A stretch of 21,874 nucleotides of DNA, from IMG/VR virus record IMGVR_UViG_3300023240_000136, positions 1-21,874 of that record; one strand, written 5' to 3'. Of this stretch, positions 8,485 to 15,007 are shown one piece after another. How positions within the stretch are numbered: the stretch's first letter is position 1; each line of letters opens with the position of its first letter. This DNA is from a virus. A program made the translations under genes and the position numbers. The notes under the pieces were generated by a model. It made no database searches, was not told the origin of the DNA, and saw only the letters and a program-made list of their open reading frames with translations.

Positions 8485-8847
8485 TTACAATGATCGATGC
8501 TTAAAACATTCCTGTGTATCTAACTGCAATGTATTTGCAATGAAAGAAACGTCCTTATCAAACTTTAGGCATTTACCATAATGCAAAGAACACCCACCTT
8601 CGTCAAATACAAAGTTCATTTTATGAACGTCTTTAAATATTAGTCTAGCTTTATCGTTTTCTCCTTTCCTTAACCTATCCTCACCGCTTTCAATTAGCTT
8701 TAATCGTTTAATGTCAAAGTACTTTTTTTGCATCTGATAATGAAAGTCTACATGCCTTTGTCTTTGACTAAGACTGCGCTCTAAATGACCGCAATCGCTG
8801 CAATTGCAATCTATTTTCTGAAGTTCAATTATGCTTGCTTTATCCAT
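8485..8847 (-). CDS. Cysteine-rich, putative metal-binding protein in the neck/tail cluster
   Basis: A 120-residue protein with an N-terminal DCNCSDCGHLERS cluster (about 13-25) and later Cys residues at GGCSLHYGKC (about 84-93) and ECFKH near the end. This pattern suggests one or two bound metal ions, zinc or iron-sulphur. The middle is helical and strongly basic. Proteins of this kind recur between neck and tail genes in Bacteroidetes phages, to my recollection, but I know of no tested function. It starts 30 bases after the HK97 gp10-like gene in the leftward operon. Confidence 0.68.
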   Translation of the reverse strand: MDKASIIELQKIDCNCSDCGHLERSLSQRQRHVDFHYQMQKKYFDIKRLKLIESGEDRLRKGENDKARLIFKDVHKMNFVFDEGGCSLHYGKCLKFDKDVSFIANTLQLDTQECFKHRSL

Positions 8848-8877
8848 ATTTACACTTACGTAATCTTTTACTTTTTG

Positions 8878-9351
8878 TTACGCTACCTTTAGAAATTCAT
8901 TTGTGACCGATGTCACCACCGCTTGAAATAGCTTGTCTGTTAGATTAGCTTTGATGTATGCAGCGTTTGTATAGTCGGTAATTACTCCAGACTTACCACC
9001 GTTACGATATAGCAACGAGCCTTCTTTGCCTATCTTACGCGCTATCAAATACGCTAGTGACTTCTTGGTAATTCCTTGCAACGGTACTGGCTTGCTATCT
9101 AGCCACTCTTCAATGACGCTTGATGGTGGTGCTTTACCCGCCTTGCGTCCTGTTTCCAATACAGTAAAGAACTTTTCGCTAGAGAATATCTTTAGTGTTT
9201 TACCATCATACGAATACCCTAGACTATCGGCCATCTTGCCGCTTGCGTTCATAGACCCGTAACTAGTCACTTGCTTATTCTTAATATTGTCTTGAATGCC
9301 CTTGATGACACCCTCGGCAAATGCTTTCACTATGATTTCAGTTGATAGCAT
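8878..9351 (-). CDS. HK97 gp10-like neck / tail-completion protein
   Basis: This 157-residue protein resembles the HK97 gp10 family that forms part of the head-tail joining or tail-completion ring. The recognisable core is VLETGRKAGKAPPSSVIEEWLDSK (about 64-87) in two halves, TGRKAGKAPP and the EEW turn, followed by SLAYLIARKIGKEGSLLYR, a conserved sequence in the Bacteroidetes members. The size fits. It abuts the 9352 gene with no gap, as expected for a head-tail connector cassette. The start ATG is at 9351. Confidence 0.8.
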   Translation of the reverse strand: MLSTEIIVKAFAEGVIKGIQDNIKNKQVTSYGSMNASGKMADSLGYSYDGKTLKIFSSEKFFTVLETGRKAGKAPPSSVIEEWLDSKPVPLQGITKKSLAYLIARKIGKEGSLLYRNGGKSGVITDYTNAAYIKANLTDKLFQAVVTSVTNEFLKVA

Positions 9352-9801
9352 TTAGCAAGGCTTTTGTACGTTGATTGTAAATGAGACTATGCAACCGCTT
9401 ACCGTTCCCGTGTATATCTGCTTTTGCCCTTCAAACGATACATCACTAATAACATAGTTAACAGGGCTTGGTGTGTCGTTTAGCTCCGTGATAAACGCTT
9501 CGGCTAAAGTGCTCATTTCGTTAACTATCGCCTCGTGCCTTACCGCTGTATCTGTTGGGTCTGCTGATCTAGTGAATAGCATATTGAGCGACCCGCTGTT
9601 ATAGTTGCTAGATTCACCCGTTCGTAGAACATAGGTAAACGGTAACAAGCTTATCAACGGCTTTGCGGTCGTGGCTTGTTCGCTCTCGTTCGGGTAATTG
9701 ATTGTCTGGAAAATGTCGTCTCCATAAATGAACTGGCCAAGAGTATTAACCGCCTCGGCCTTGGTTCTGATTAGATTTACTATCGTGCTATGTATGCTCA
9801 T
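9352..9801 (-). CDS. Putative tail terminator / head-tail joining protein
   Basis: A 149-residue protein in the position of a tail terminator: right beside the HK97 gp10-like gene and downstream of the terminase genes. It begins with a helix (IHSTIVNLIRTKAEAVNTL), as tail terminators usually do, and continues with strands and a central variable loop. The match is by layout and length, not by a strong motif. It overlaps the preceding gene by 14 bases, which supports coupled expression. Confidence 0.6.
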   Translation of the reverse strand: MSIHSTIVNLIRTKAEAVNTLGQFIYGDDIFQTINYPNESEQATTAKPLISLLPFTYVLRTGESSNYNSGSLNMLFTRSADPTDTAVRHEAIVNEMSTLAEAFITELNDTPSPVNYVISDVSFEGQKQIYTGTVSGCIVSFTINVQKPC

Positions 9802-10459
9802 TTCCGCTTAGTTTCTTTATTTCACTTAATCTCTCTTGATACATCGCAACCGCTTTGGAATACAGTAAATGGAAGTAAACCGTTTCCGCGTCTTTATCTT
9901 CGATATCAGCATACTTGGTAAGGTCGCCACTTGCTAATGAATACCGTACCGCACCGACTCCAAAGGATTCAAGGTCTTTAACACCCGCATCAATTTCTTG
10001 TTCCGAATATCCTTTGTTATCGTTCAAGTCTTTGTACCGTTCCAAAAATACGGATAAGCTGTTTAATATGTTAATACTCTGGCCATATATTAAACCGATA
10101 GGCCAGCTTAACGCTTTGTCACCGAAATAGATAACGCACAACTCCACGCAGTAACTCCACTTATTACGCGACTGCAAAGCCATCTTAGCGAGTTCTACTT
10201 TAGCAAACGATTTGCCAGCTACGTTTATATCCTTCTTGACCTTAGCACCTTTCGGTTCATCTTCCATAAATTCAAGAATAGACATGAACGCCAATACCTG
10301 GTCGCTATTCAATGCTTTCACCTCTTGGTCTGTTAGGTTACTAAAATGCTTTATTTGATCACGTGGCGCGTCTGGGAACGTATGCAGCTTAGCGACCGAT
10401 ACGTCTTCCCACAAGCTTAGTATTTGTCTGGACTCGCCTTGAACCTTGAAGTTTACCAT
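9788..10459 (-). CDS. Tail assembly chaperone-like protein
   Basis: A 223-residue protein with an N-terminal LWEDVSVAKLHTF segment (about 16-28) and a C-terminal segment with VGAVRYSLASGDLTKYADI (about 171-189) followed by a Lys/Glu helix. Bacteroidetes phage proteins with a W-D-V-T start and an LA-GD-lK-ei ending are usually placed where lambda gpG-like chaperones sit, so a tail-assembly role is inferred. Its first 71 bases overlap the end of the large terminase gene in another frame, an unusually long overlap. Such proteins normally sit just before the tape measure gene, but here it directly follows the terminase. Confidence 0.55.
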   Translation of the reverse strand: MVNFKVQGESRQILSLWEDVSVAKLHTFPDAPRDQIKHFSNLTDQEVKALNSDQVLAFMSILEFMEDEPKGAKVKKDINVAGKSFAKVELAKMALQSRNKWSYCVELCVIYFGDKALSWPIGLIYGQSINILNSLSVFLERYKDLNDNKGYSEQEIDAGVKDLESFGVGAVRYSLASGDLTKYADIEDKDAETVYFHLLYSKAVAMYQERLSEIKKLSGNEHT

Positions 10460-11696
10460 GTGTTGAGTTTTTAGTTTGTCCTCGCAATTTAAACATTTCG
10501 TTTACAAAATAGATCAAAGCATCCATCGCGTGATCGTTTCCGTCCTCTGGCTTATTTGTCTTTTCACCACTTCGATCCTTAGCCCAAAGGTAATCTTCCA
10601 ACTCATTGATAATGTCCTTTGAATCATATGTGACGTACCAAGTATTAAATGTCTGCAAGGACTGAATAGCGTAGTTCTTATGGTCGTTGCCTTTGTAGCA
10701 CTTGGTAATAGTGAACCCCGCTCTATGTACATCTTCAATAGACTTTGGATCTGCCGAATCCGCTACTATCTGCTTTTGCTTGTCAACCCCAATACTATTC
10801 ATGATATTGATCAACTCGCTATTGACTAGACCCGTTTTATAAATTAGCTGCTTTACGATTATCGTACCATTCCATTTATAGACAGCTACCAATGAACATG
10901 GGTCATTAGCAAAACCAAAGTCGAGCCCGTACCCTTGAAGACTTGCGTCTGCTGGTATTGAATGTATCTCGCTGTAATTTTCAAAGATAACACCGTCTAA
11001 CGATCCGATCAGTCCTAAGCCATAGACGCGCCATTTGTTCGCCCAATATTTGTTCTTAATATTGTCGTCTCTAAATAGTTCTGGGAATGGTAATTCTGGA
11101 TTGAAGAACCCTTTGGTCTTATAGTCTAGTATTGCGTTTCTCTCGCTTATCGGAAGGTACTCGTTATCTTCGAATGTTAAGGTGATGAAGTTGTTTTGAT
11201 TTATGTAGTCATTACCCCAGAACCTTCGATCTGGATTATAGTCAATGATTGTCAAACCAGCCCGTGAAATGAATTGAACGGCCGTGTCAACTTCTAGCTT
11301 ATCAGCTTCGTTAATGTATAGCAAGTCGCGCCTAAATCCCTTACCCACGTCATTAACGTCAGCCCCTAAGAAATCAATATAAGAACCGTTAGTATATTCT
11401 TGCTTGCTTTCAGATCGGTTGAAGTCGCTTTCATTGCGCATGACATTCCAGTCCTTAGCTATTTTCTTGTAGTCTCTTACAACCGTCTTCTTCATTTTGG
11501 ACAGTTCCGAACTCAATACGGTAGCTTCTTTTTCGCTGCCTAGTAAAGATTGAATAATGAGTTCAATAATGCTTATAGTTTTCCCCGCACCTTGTCCGCC
11601 ACAAATAACAAAGACCGTTTCCTTTGGATTAGAAACGATCAAGTCAAGGATTTTATAATATGCCTTTGAGTATTTGTATTTATTTTCGGCTACCAA
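10389..11696 (-). CDS. terL: Large terminase subunit (DNA packaging ATPase/nuclease)
   Basis: A 435-residue packaging motor. Walker A is GGQGAGKT (33-40) and Walker B is LLYINE (125-130), with the catalytic Glu at 130. The C-terminal nuclease has GLDFGFANDP (257-266), ADSADP (312-317) and GNDHAMDALIYF (386-397), the acidic triad expected for the RNase H-like domain. It cleaves concatemeric DNA and pumps it into the prohead. The only standard start before Walker A is a TTG at 11696, since an in-frame stop lies 8 codons further upstream and no ATG is available. It overlaps the small terminase by 17 bases and the following gene by 71 bases. Confidence 0.95.
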   Translation of the reverse strand: MVAENKYKYSKAYYKILDLIVSNPKETVFVICGGQGAGKTISIIELIIQSLLGSEKEATVLSSELSKMKKTVVRDYKKIAKDWNVMRNESDFNRSESKQEYTNGSYIDFLGADVNDVGKGFRRDLLYINEADKLEVDTAVQFISRAGLTIIDYNPDRRFWGNDYINQNNFITLTFEDNEYLPISERNAILDYKTKGFFNPELPFPELFRDDNIKNKYWANKWRVYGLGLIGSLDGVIFENYSEIHSIPADASLQGYGLDFGFANDPCSLVAVYKWNGTIIVKQLIYKTGLVNSELINIMNSIGVDKQKQIVADSADPKSIEDVHRAGFTITKCYKGNDHKNYAIQSLQTFNTWYVTYDSKDIINELEDYLWAKDRSGEKTNKPEDGNDHAMDALIYFVNEMFKLRGQTKNSTHGKLQGSRRVQTNTKLVGRRIGR

Positions 11697-12123
11697 TGTC
11701 GGGAAGGTTTGGAATATTTAACCCCCCTTTGATCTCCGTCTCTTGCTTGTCAACTAAGCTATTAAGACGCTGGGTTATTGATGAATTATAGACGTTGAGA
11801 AGTCCACCAGTTATTTGATCGTGCCGTATTTCTTCTCGTATTGCGCGACAGATAGGCATAAAGTTCTCGTATAGTCCGTCCTGATTCTTAAAATACTGAT
11901 GAACCGTCCCGTAGTTTTTATAGCAATAACCATAAAACCCCTCAAGCACAAGTGGTAACTTAGGGTAATCGATACGCTCTTGTCCATCCCTTCCAACATA
12001 TTGAACCTTCGGCCATCGTTTTGATTCTTCGGTCAACGTGCCTTTGTATTTCTCCCAAACCGTTAGTAATTCGTCAGGCATTTTAAATATTCTCGATGGA
12101 TGTATATTACCGTTTTTAGACAT
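11680..12123 (-). CDS. terS: Putative small terminase subunit
   Basis: A 147-residue protein directly upstream of the large terminase and overlapping it by 17 bases. A region around RIFKMPDELLTVWEKYK (about 11-27), a middle KLPLVLEGFYGYCY segment (about 55-68) and helices with a REEIRHDQITGGLL motif resemble the small packaging proteins of Bacteroidetes phages, which recognise the packaging site and regulate the large subunit. The ATG at 12123 is chosen because it lies 1 base after the stop of the preceding gene. A longer frame reaching 12267 would run inside that gene. Confidence 0.75.
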   Translation of the reverse strand: MSKNGNIHPSRIFKMPDELLTVWEKYKGTLTEESKRWPKVQYVGRDGQERIDYPKLPLVLEGFYGYCYKNYGTVHQYFKNQDGLYENFMPICRAIREEIRHDQITGGLLNVYNSSITQRLNSLVDKQETEIKGGLNIPNLPDIGSRK

Positions 12124-12124
12124 G

Positions 12125-12400
12125 CTAGTAAATGCTTGGTTCAATAGTGGTGAATGGTTCTGAGTGAACACCATCTTTTGTGAGCCATAACCGATCTGCA
12201 TTTTTTGCATACGATAGATGGCAAGACACTTCTTCAGCCCCGTACTCGTACACTGTTTTGTAACCAAAGTACTTGCGTATCCTTTCGGATTGCGCTTGGT
12301 AATCGCCTTTCATTTCTTGCGTAAAGAAGCCCGCGTCTTTTAGTTCACGAAAAGGAAAGTGTTCCTTCATAAATCTTTGTAAAACTTTATCTTCATTCAT
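12125..12400 (-). CDS. Small protein at the head of the late operon
   Basis: A 91-residue protein of unknown function. The N-terminus has an EHFPFRELKDAGFFTQEMKG segment, and the middle is rich in Tyr and Glu (YFGYKTVYEYGAEEVSCHL). It is the first gene of the terminase operon and its stop is 1 base before the small terminase ATG. The ATG at 12400 is preferred over a TTG two codons upstream. A TAAATTTG box at 12404-12411 lies only 4 bases before this ATG, which would make the message nearly leaderless. Confidence 0.7.
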   Translation of the reverse strand: MNEDKVLQRFMKEHFPFRELKDAGFFTQEMKGDYQAQSERIRKYFGYKTVYEYGAEEVSCHLSYAKNADRLWLTKDGVHSEPFTTIEPSIY

Positions 12401-12403
12401 AAT

Positions 12404-12434
12404 CAAATTTACAAAAGAATAGCCATAAAAAAAA
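12404..12434 (-). promoter_or_regulatory. Candidate late promoter, leaderless arrangement
   Basis: On the minus strand TAAATTTG (12411 to 12404) matches the Bacteroidetes -7 box TAnnTTTG. An upstream T-run around 12431-12434 could act as a weak -33 element with 19-base spacing. The -7 box ends 4 bases before the ATG at 12400, so transcription would begin at or near the start codon. Confidence 0.4.
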
Positions 12435-12455
12435 CCACCCTATTTAAAGGGGGGC
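12427..12455 (-). terminator. Rho-independent terminator after the 12489-13121 gene
   Basis: On the minus strand a G/C-rich stem (GCCCCCC at 12455-12449 with GGGTGGT ending at 12434, one mismatch and one G-T pair) is followed by eight T residues (12434-12427). It separates the accessory gene upstream from the terminase operon. Confidence 0.75.
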
Positions 12456-12488
12456 TTCATTTAAACAAATGAATAATGGGATTGTTAA

Positions 12489-13121
12489 CTATGAGATTAT
12501 TAATTCAGAATTCACGATTTTCATTGTTTTGTTTTTCATTGTCCTGTACCCAGCAAGAACATAATACTCATAGCCTTGGTATTCTCTTTTAACAACATCC
12601 TCAGCCTTCAAAAAAGGTATCATTAAATCACATCCATAAGGGTTGTCATCTTGTCTCTCTTGCTCCCAATCATTCAAAGGCTCAAACGTGAATGATATGC
12701 AAACATTACTATCACTTAGCCTAAAGTTGCTACATGTAGTAAATTCACGACCTGACAAAAATTGATCATTGAACGCTTGATATTTGGCTATGTTATCATT
12801 CTTTAAATCTGCTGCCTCGCTGTCAATCCTGTCTTTCTCTACCCTTTGAGCCTCCTCAATCTCTATTTGCTCAGGGCTTTTCTTGTAGCTTTCCCAACTT
12901 CTATTTTTGCCCCTTAATGAATCATCAGGAGTAAGATTTTCACAACCAAACCCTTTCGCCTTATCTTGAGCTAAATCTAGCTGCATTGATAAATTTTGCA
13001 TGTAAGTGTAGTTAGTACTGACTCCTGAAATATAGCTTCGCCCATTTATGGTTGCGTAACTGTTTGAATTTTCAACATCCCATAACGTGTAATATTGCTC
13101 TGTAAAACCGATCTGTAACAT
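12489..13121 (-). CDS. Conserved protein of unknown function, YTLWDV family
   Basis: A 210-residue protein beginning MLQIGFTEQYYTLWDVEN, followed by YTYMQNLSMQLDLAQDKAKG and a DDSLRGKNRSWE segment (about 65-76). This three-part layout recurs in proteins of Bacteroidetes plasmids and phages, to my recollection, without a known role. A charged helix (about 82-125) and a C-terminal beta region with repeated Tyr follow. The ATG at 13121 is chosen because the recognised start motif begins there and a 16-bp palindrome sits upstream. A frame from 13166 would place that palindrome inside the gene. It is isolated as a single transcription unit by terminators at both sides. Confidence 0.7.
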   Translation of the reverse strand: MLQIGFTEQYYTLWDVENSNSYATINGRSYISGVSTNYTYMQNLSMQLDLAQDKAKGFGCENLTPDDSLRGKNRSWESYKKSPEQIEIEEAQRVEKDRIDSEAADLKNDNIAKYQAFNDQFLSGREFTTCSNFRLSDSNVCISFTFEPLNDWEQERQDDNPYGCDLMIPFLKAEDVVKREYQGYEYYVLAGYRTMKNKTMKIVNSELIIS

Positions 13122-13135
13122 AGTCTTGTTGTTTT

Positions 13136-13151
13136 GTATATTTAAATATAC
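13136..13151. promoter_or_regulatory. Perfect 16-bp palindrome GTATATTTAAATATAC
   Basis: An exact palindrome 14 bases before the ATG at 13121. Its position in the leader of an isolated gene suggests a binding site for a dimeric regulator. Its high AT content means chance cannot be excluded. Confidence 0.4.
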
Positions 13152-13212
13152 GCAAACACCTGACATTGGTTGCGTTGATTTATACGAGTGGTAGTATTAT
13201 TATACATGCGGT

Positions 13213-13256
13213 AAAAAACCACCCTAGATAGCGTCTTTCCGCTTTGCTTTGGGTGG
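13213..13256 (-). terminator. Probable terminator after the accessory gene block
   Basis: On the minus strand CCACCC (13256-13251) pairs with GGGTGG (13224-13219) and is followed directly by six T residues (13218-13213). The 26-base loop is long and can form extra structure. It would stop transcription coming from 13368-14169. Confidence 0.55.
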
Positions 13257-13313
13257 CTTCGTTACAACTCCGTGACGCTGATAAATGGGATGCGTGGCGG
13301 AGAGTATTTTCAT
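13224..13313 (-). CDS. Possible 29-residue basic protein
   Basis: An ATG frame reading MKILSATHPIYQRHGVV and ending in a Lys/Arg-rich tail (KPPKAKRKDAI), with its stop inside the stem of the following terminator. Composition is protein-like, but the region is also rich in inverted repeats and could instead be a structured RNA. No homologue is recognised. Confidence 0.28.
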   Translation of the reverse strand: MKILSATHPIYQRHGVVTKPPKAKRKDAI

Positions 13314-13367
13314 GACCCGTTAGCTGATCTGACGGGAAGCCAAGCGGGTACGGTTATTCAAATATAT

Positions 13368-13790
13368 TCAATCTTCTTTAAAGTAGGCTAGATATAATCT
13401 GTTAATGTTGTCCCAATACTCATACCCTTGAGGTGAACTATTCCAATGAAAACACACTAACATCCCCCCCTTGTCCGTATTCATATAGGGAACATCACTG
13501 CACTCCTTTAAATAATCGTGCGCTAGATACGGGTACTGATCTTTCACCGACTCGAAGAAGCCCCAAAGGCTTTTCTTTTCTCGGATTGGTTCTGCCCATT
13601 TTTTATTGTAAATGATTATGCCAAGCCCATTGCCATTTTTCATCCACACTATATCATCAGATGTATCTAAAGCCTCTATGTCTCGAAAATTCGTATACAT
13701 AGTTTGACTTTCGCGATTGGTTAGGCACGAAATCACATCCCCCCTCTTATACCGCTTTTCAATTTCGGCTATCGCTTCTTTTAAATTCAT
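13368..13790 (-). CDS. Accessory phage protein of unknown function
   Basis: A 140-residue protein that I do not recognise. It has an amphipathic N-terminal helix with a basic patch (AEIEKRYKRGD), a middle with WMKNGNGLGIIIYNKKW, and an aromatic C-terminal part (CFHWNSSPQGYEYWDNINRL). No catalytic motif is visible. It starts inside the end of the previous gene (ATGA overlap) and is the last gene before the structured segment and terminator. Confidence 0.65.
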   Translation of the reverse strand: MNLKEAIAEIEKRYKRGDVISCLTNRESQTMYTNFRDIEALDTSDDIVWMKNGNGLGIIIYNKKWAEPIREKKSLWGFFESVKDQYPYLAHDYLKECSDVPYMNTDKGGMLVCFHWNSSPQGYEYWDNINRLYLAYFKED

Positions 13791-14014
13791 AATATCGTTA
13801 CGTTTAGTTTTTGATAAAGTCCTTCTTTGTAATCAGTCACTCTGTAATTGATCACCCCGTCCTGCCTAAGCTGCCTAACCTTCCTCATGAATGTGTCCGC
13901 GAATGAGTAGCGTCTATTCATGTCGATCTTCTTTGCTTGTCCAACTAGCATAGATGAAAAAAAGTCGTCAGGCATGTCGTTGAATGCTTGCAGTGCTATT
14001 TGTTTGAGTGTCAT
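13787..14014 (-). CDS. Small protein, possible winged-helix fold
   Basis: A 75-residue protein with two helices, a basic turn (KKIDMNRRYSFADTFMRKVRQL) and a short strand pair at the C-terminus, compatible with a small helix-turn-helix or winged-helix protein. The phrase DTFMRKVRQLRQDGVINYRV looks like a recognition helix plus wing. This is inferred from pattern only. It overlaps its neighbours on both sides by 4 bases (ATGA), so the three genes 13368-14169 form one coupled unit. Confidence 0.6.
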   Translation of the reverse strand: MTLKQIALQAFNDMPDDFFSSMLVGQAKKIDMNRRYSFADTFMRKVRQLRQDGVINYRVTDYKEGLYQKLNVTIL

Positions 14015-14169
14015 GTTGTTTTGTTTTGGTTAATAAATAATTTTGGGAACCGATTACTTGGACGCTGATCTAGTTCAATTCGCTTCGGTGTTGGCTCTTG
14101 AATCGATTCGTAAAGAAAGCATGTTCCGTTTTTACAGTCGCATTTATTGTTTACGTAAGCTTTGCACAT
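14011..14169 (-). CDS. 52-residue cysteine-rich protein
   Basis: A small protein beginning MCKAYVNNKCDCKNGTC, with four Cys residues at 2, 10, 12 and 17 and a basic, Pro-containing tail. The close Cys spacing suggests a bound metal ion or redox role, but no family is recognised. Its stop overlaps the start of the next gene (ATGA), which supports it as a real gene. It is the first gene downstream of the attC-like site at 14205. Confidence 0.6.
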   Translation of the reverse strand: MCKAYVNNKCDCKNGTCFLYESIQEPTPKRIELDQRPSNRFPKLFINQNKTT

Positions 14170-14204
14170 TTTGTTTCGTTTAAATTTCGAGCATTAAAAT
14201 GACT

Positions 14205-14258
14205 CGATAACAGCCGCTAAAATACATTGAAGAAACGTATTCTAGCTTAGTGTTGTGC
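14205..14258 (-). other. attC-like recombination site B
   Basis: Read on the minus strand the site runs R'' GCACAAC (14258-14252), spacer ACTAA, L'' GCTAGAATAC (14246-14237), an 11-base top loop, L' GTATTTTAGC (14225-14216), spacer GGCT, and R' GTTATCG (14211-14205). AAC pairs with GTT, the spacers form an unpaired internal loop and the L boxes pair over 10 positions with one G-T pair. This is the folded layout of integron attC sites, at 54 bases. It lies 7 bases after the stop of the methyltransferase-like gene, as in a cassette. Confidence 0.72.
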
Positions 14259-14265
14259 GTAATAC

Positions 14266-14907
14266 CTAAGCATCCGTTTTCATAAGGAAGTTATGCCATT
14301 GGTTTGCCATAGCCTGTGCAATTCCCGGAAATGTTTTACTTCTTAGTTTTGCTCTTTCATCCTTTGGTAGTTTCCACGCATCAGCATACCAAGCAGGCAT
14401 AGTTTTACCACTCTTAAATTCTTTTCGCTTTGGTGGTTCAACCTCATTCGTAGGATTCAATGTCGGAAGTCCTTTAATCCAAAGGCAGGTTTTCTTTTCA
14501 AATGGGTCGCCAAATTGATAAGGGTTTATTATTTGGTCAGGTTTCCGCCATTCGCTACTCATTACGCCAACAGGGTTTTCAATTACAATATGGTCGCAGT
14601 TAGCATTGGCAAACATCATAAAGAATTTAATCGCTTCTTTACGGGCTGCGTGTCGCTTCACGGCTTTTTCACCATATCTTTCAATATTAAACCATCTATT
14701 GCCTGTCACAGTTAAGTAGGTACACGGTGGAAAGCTAATAATCAAATCCCAATTTTCTTTTAATAGTTCGGTTACATCTTTTTGCAAGTGCCATTCAGGA
14801 TGTCCACCGCTACAAGGCAATATATCACAAGAAAAAGCCTCGTGTCCTAACTTTCTAAATTCTTTCGTTACTGCTTGGCTTTCCTCACAGGCTATTAATA
14901 TTTTCAT
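14266..14907 (-). CDS. DNA-methyltransferase-like protein on an integron-like cassette
   Basis: A 213-residue protein with an N-terminal Rossmann-like start (MKILIACEESQAVTKEFRKL) and D28 after SC, a FPPCTYL motif (59-65) equivalent to the PC catalytic motif of cytosine-5 methyltransferases, and IENPVG (109-114) in the place of their ENV motif. CLWIKGLP at 141-148 is also typical of a phage and bacterial family annotated as cytosine methyltransferase-like. It would modify DNA, possibly to resist restriction. The target-recognition region is short and activity is not certain. It is flanked by two attC-like sites in the same orientation, with matching boundary boxes, so it is the cargo of a cassette. 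Confidence 0.78.
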   Translation of the reverse strand: MKILIACEESQAVTKEFRKLGHEAFSCDILPCSGGHPEWHLQKDVTELLKENWDLIISFPPCTYLTVTGNRWFNIERYGEKAVKRHAARKEAIKFFMMFANANCDHIVIENPVGVMSSEWRKPDQIINPYQFGDPFEKKTCLWIKGLPTLNPTNEVEPPKRKEFKSGKTMPAWYADAWKLPKDERAKLRSKTFPGIAQAMANQWHNFLMKTDA

Positions 14908-14944
14908 TCTATTTAAGTTTAGTTTTTAATAATCCGGTACATAA

Positions 14945-15007
14945 GCACAACATTGTATAAAAATACATTGCTCGTGCCTCGCACGTTTTTTATACTCAGC
15001 GTTATGG
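14945..15007 (-). other. attC-like recombination site A
   Basis: Read on the minus strand: R'' CCATAAC (15007-15001), spacer GCTGA, L'' GTATAAAAA (14995-14987), a top part with hairpin CGTGC/GCACG (14985-14973) and 9 extra bases on one side, L' TTTTTATAC (14963-14955), spacer AAT, and R' GTTGTGC (14951-14945). R boxes pair at 6 of 7 positions including AAC/GTT, L boxes pair perfectly, and the spacers form an internal loop. The one-sided extra bases resemble extrahelical bases that orient attC recombination. It overlaps the stop codon of the Trp-rich gene, as is common for cassettes. Confidence 0.75.

Larger units (their letters stand above)
13213..13356 (-). ncRNA. Structured, GC-richer segment; candidate noncoding RNA
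   Basis: This stretch is more GC-rich than its surroundings and carries several complementary pairs on the minus strand: CCCGT/ACGGG around 13318-13338, CTCCG/CGGAG, AGCGTC/GACGCT, GGCTTC/GAAGCC, and the terminal CCACCC/GGGTGG stem followed by T6. It does not match tRNA, tmRNA, hammerhead or another family that I can identify by eye. It partly overlaps the possible 29-residue gene. Confidence 0.3.

Noticed and set aside
10514-10738. 74-codon leftward frame within the large terminase gene
   Set aside because: It lies within the conserved nuclease domain of the terminase in another frame and has no start context.
13167-13367. tRNA, hammerhead ribozyme or third attC site
   Set aside because: CTGATAAA and other fragments looked suggestive, but no cloverleaf, hammerhead core or balanced R/L box arrangement could be built.
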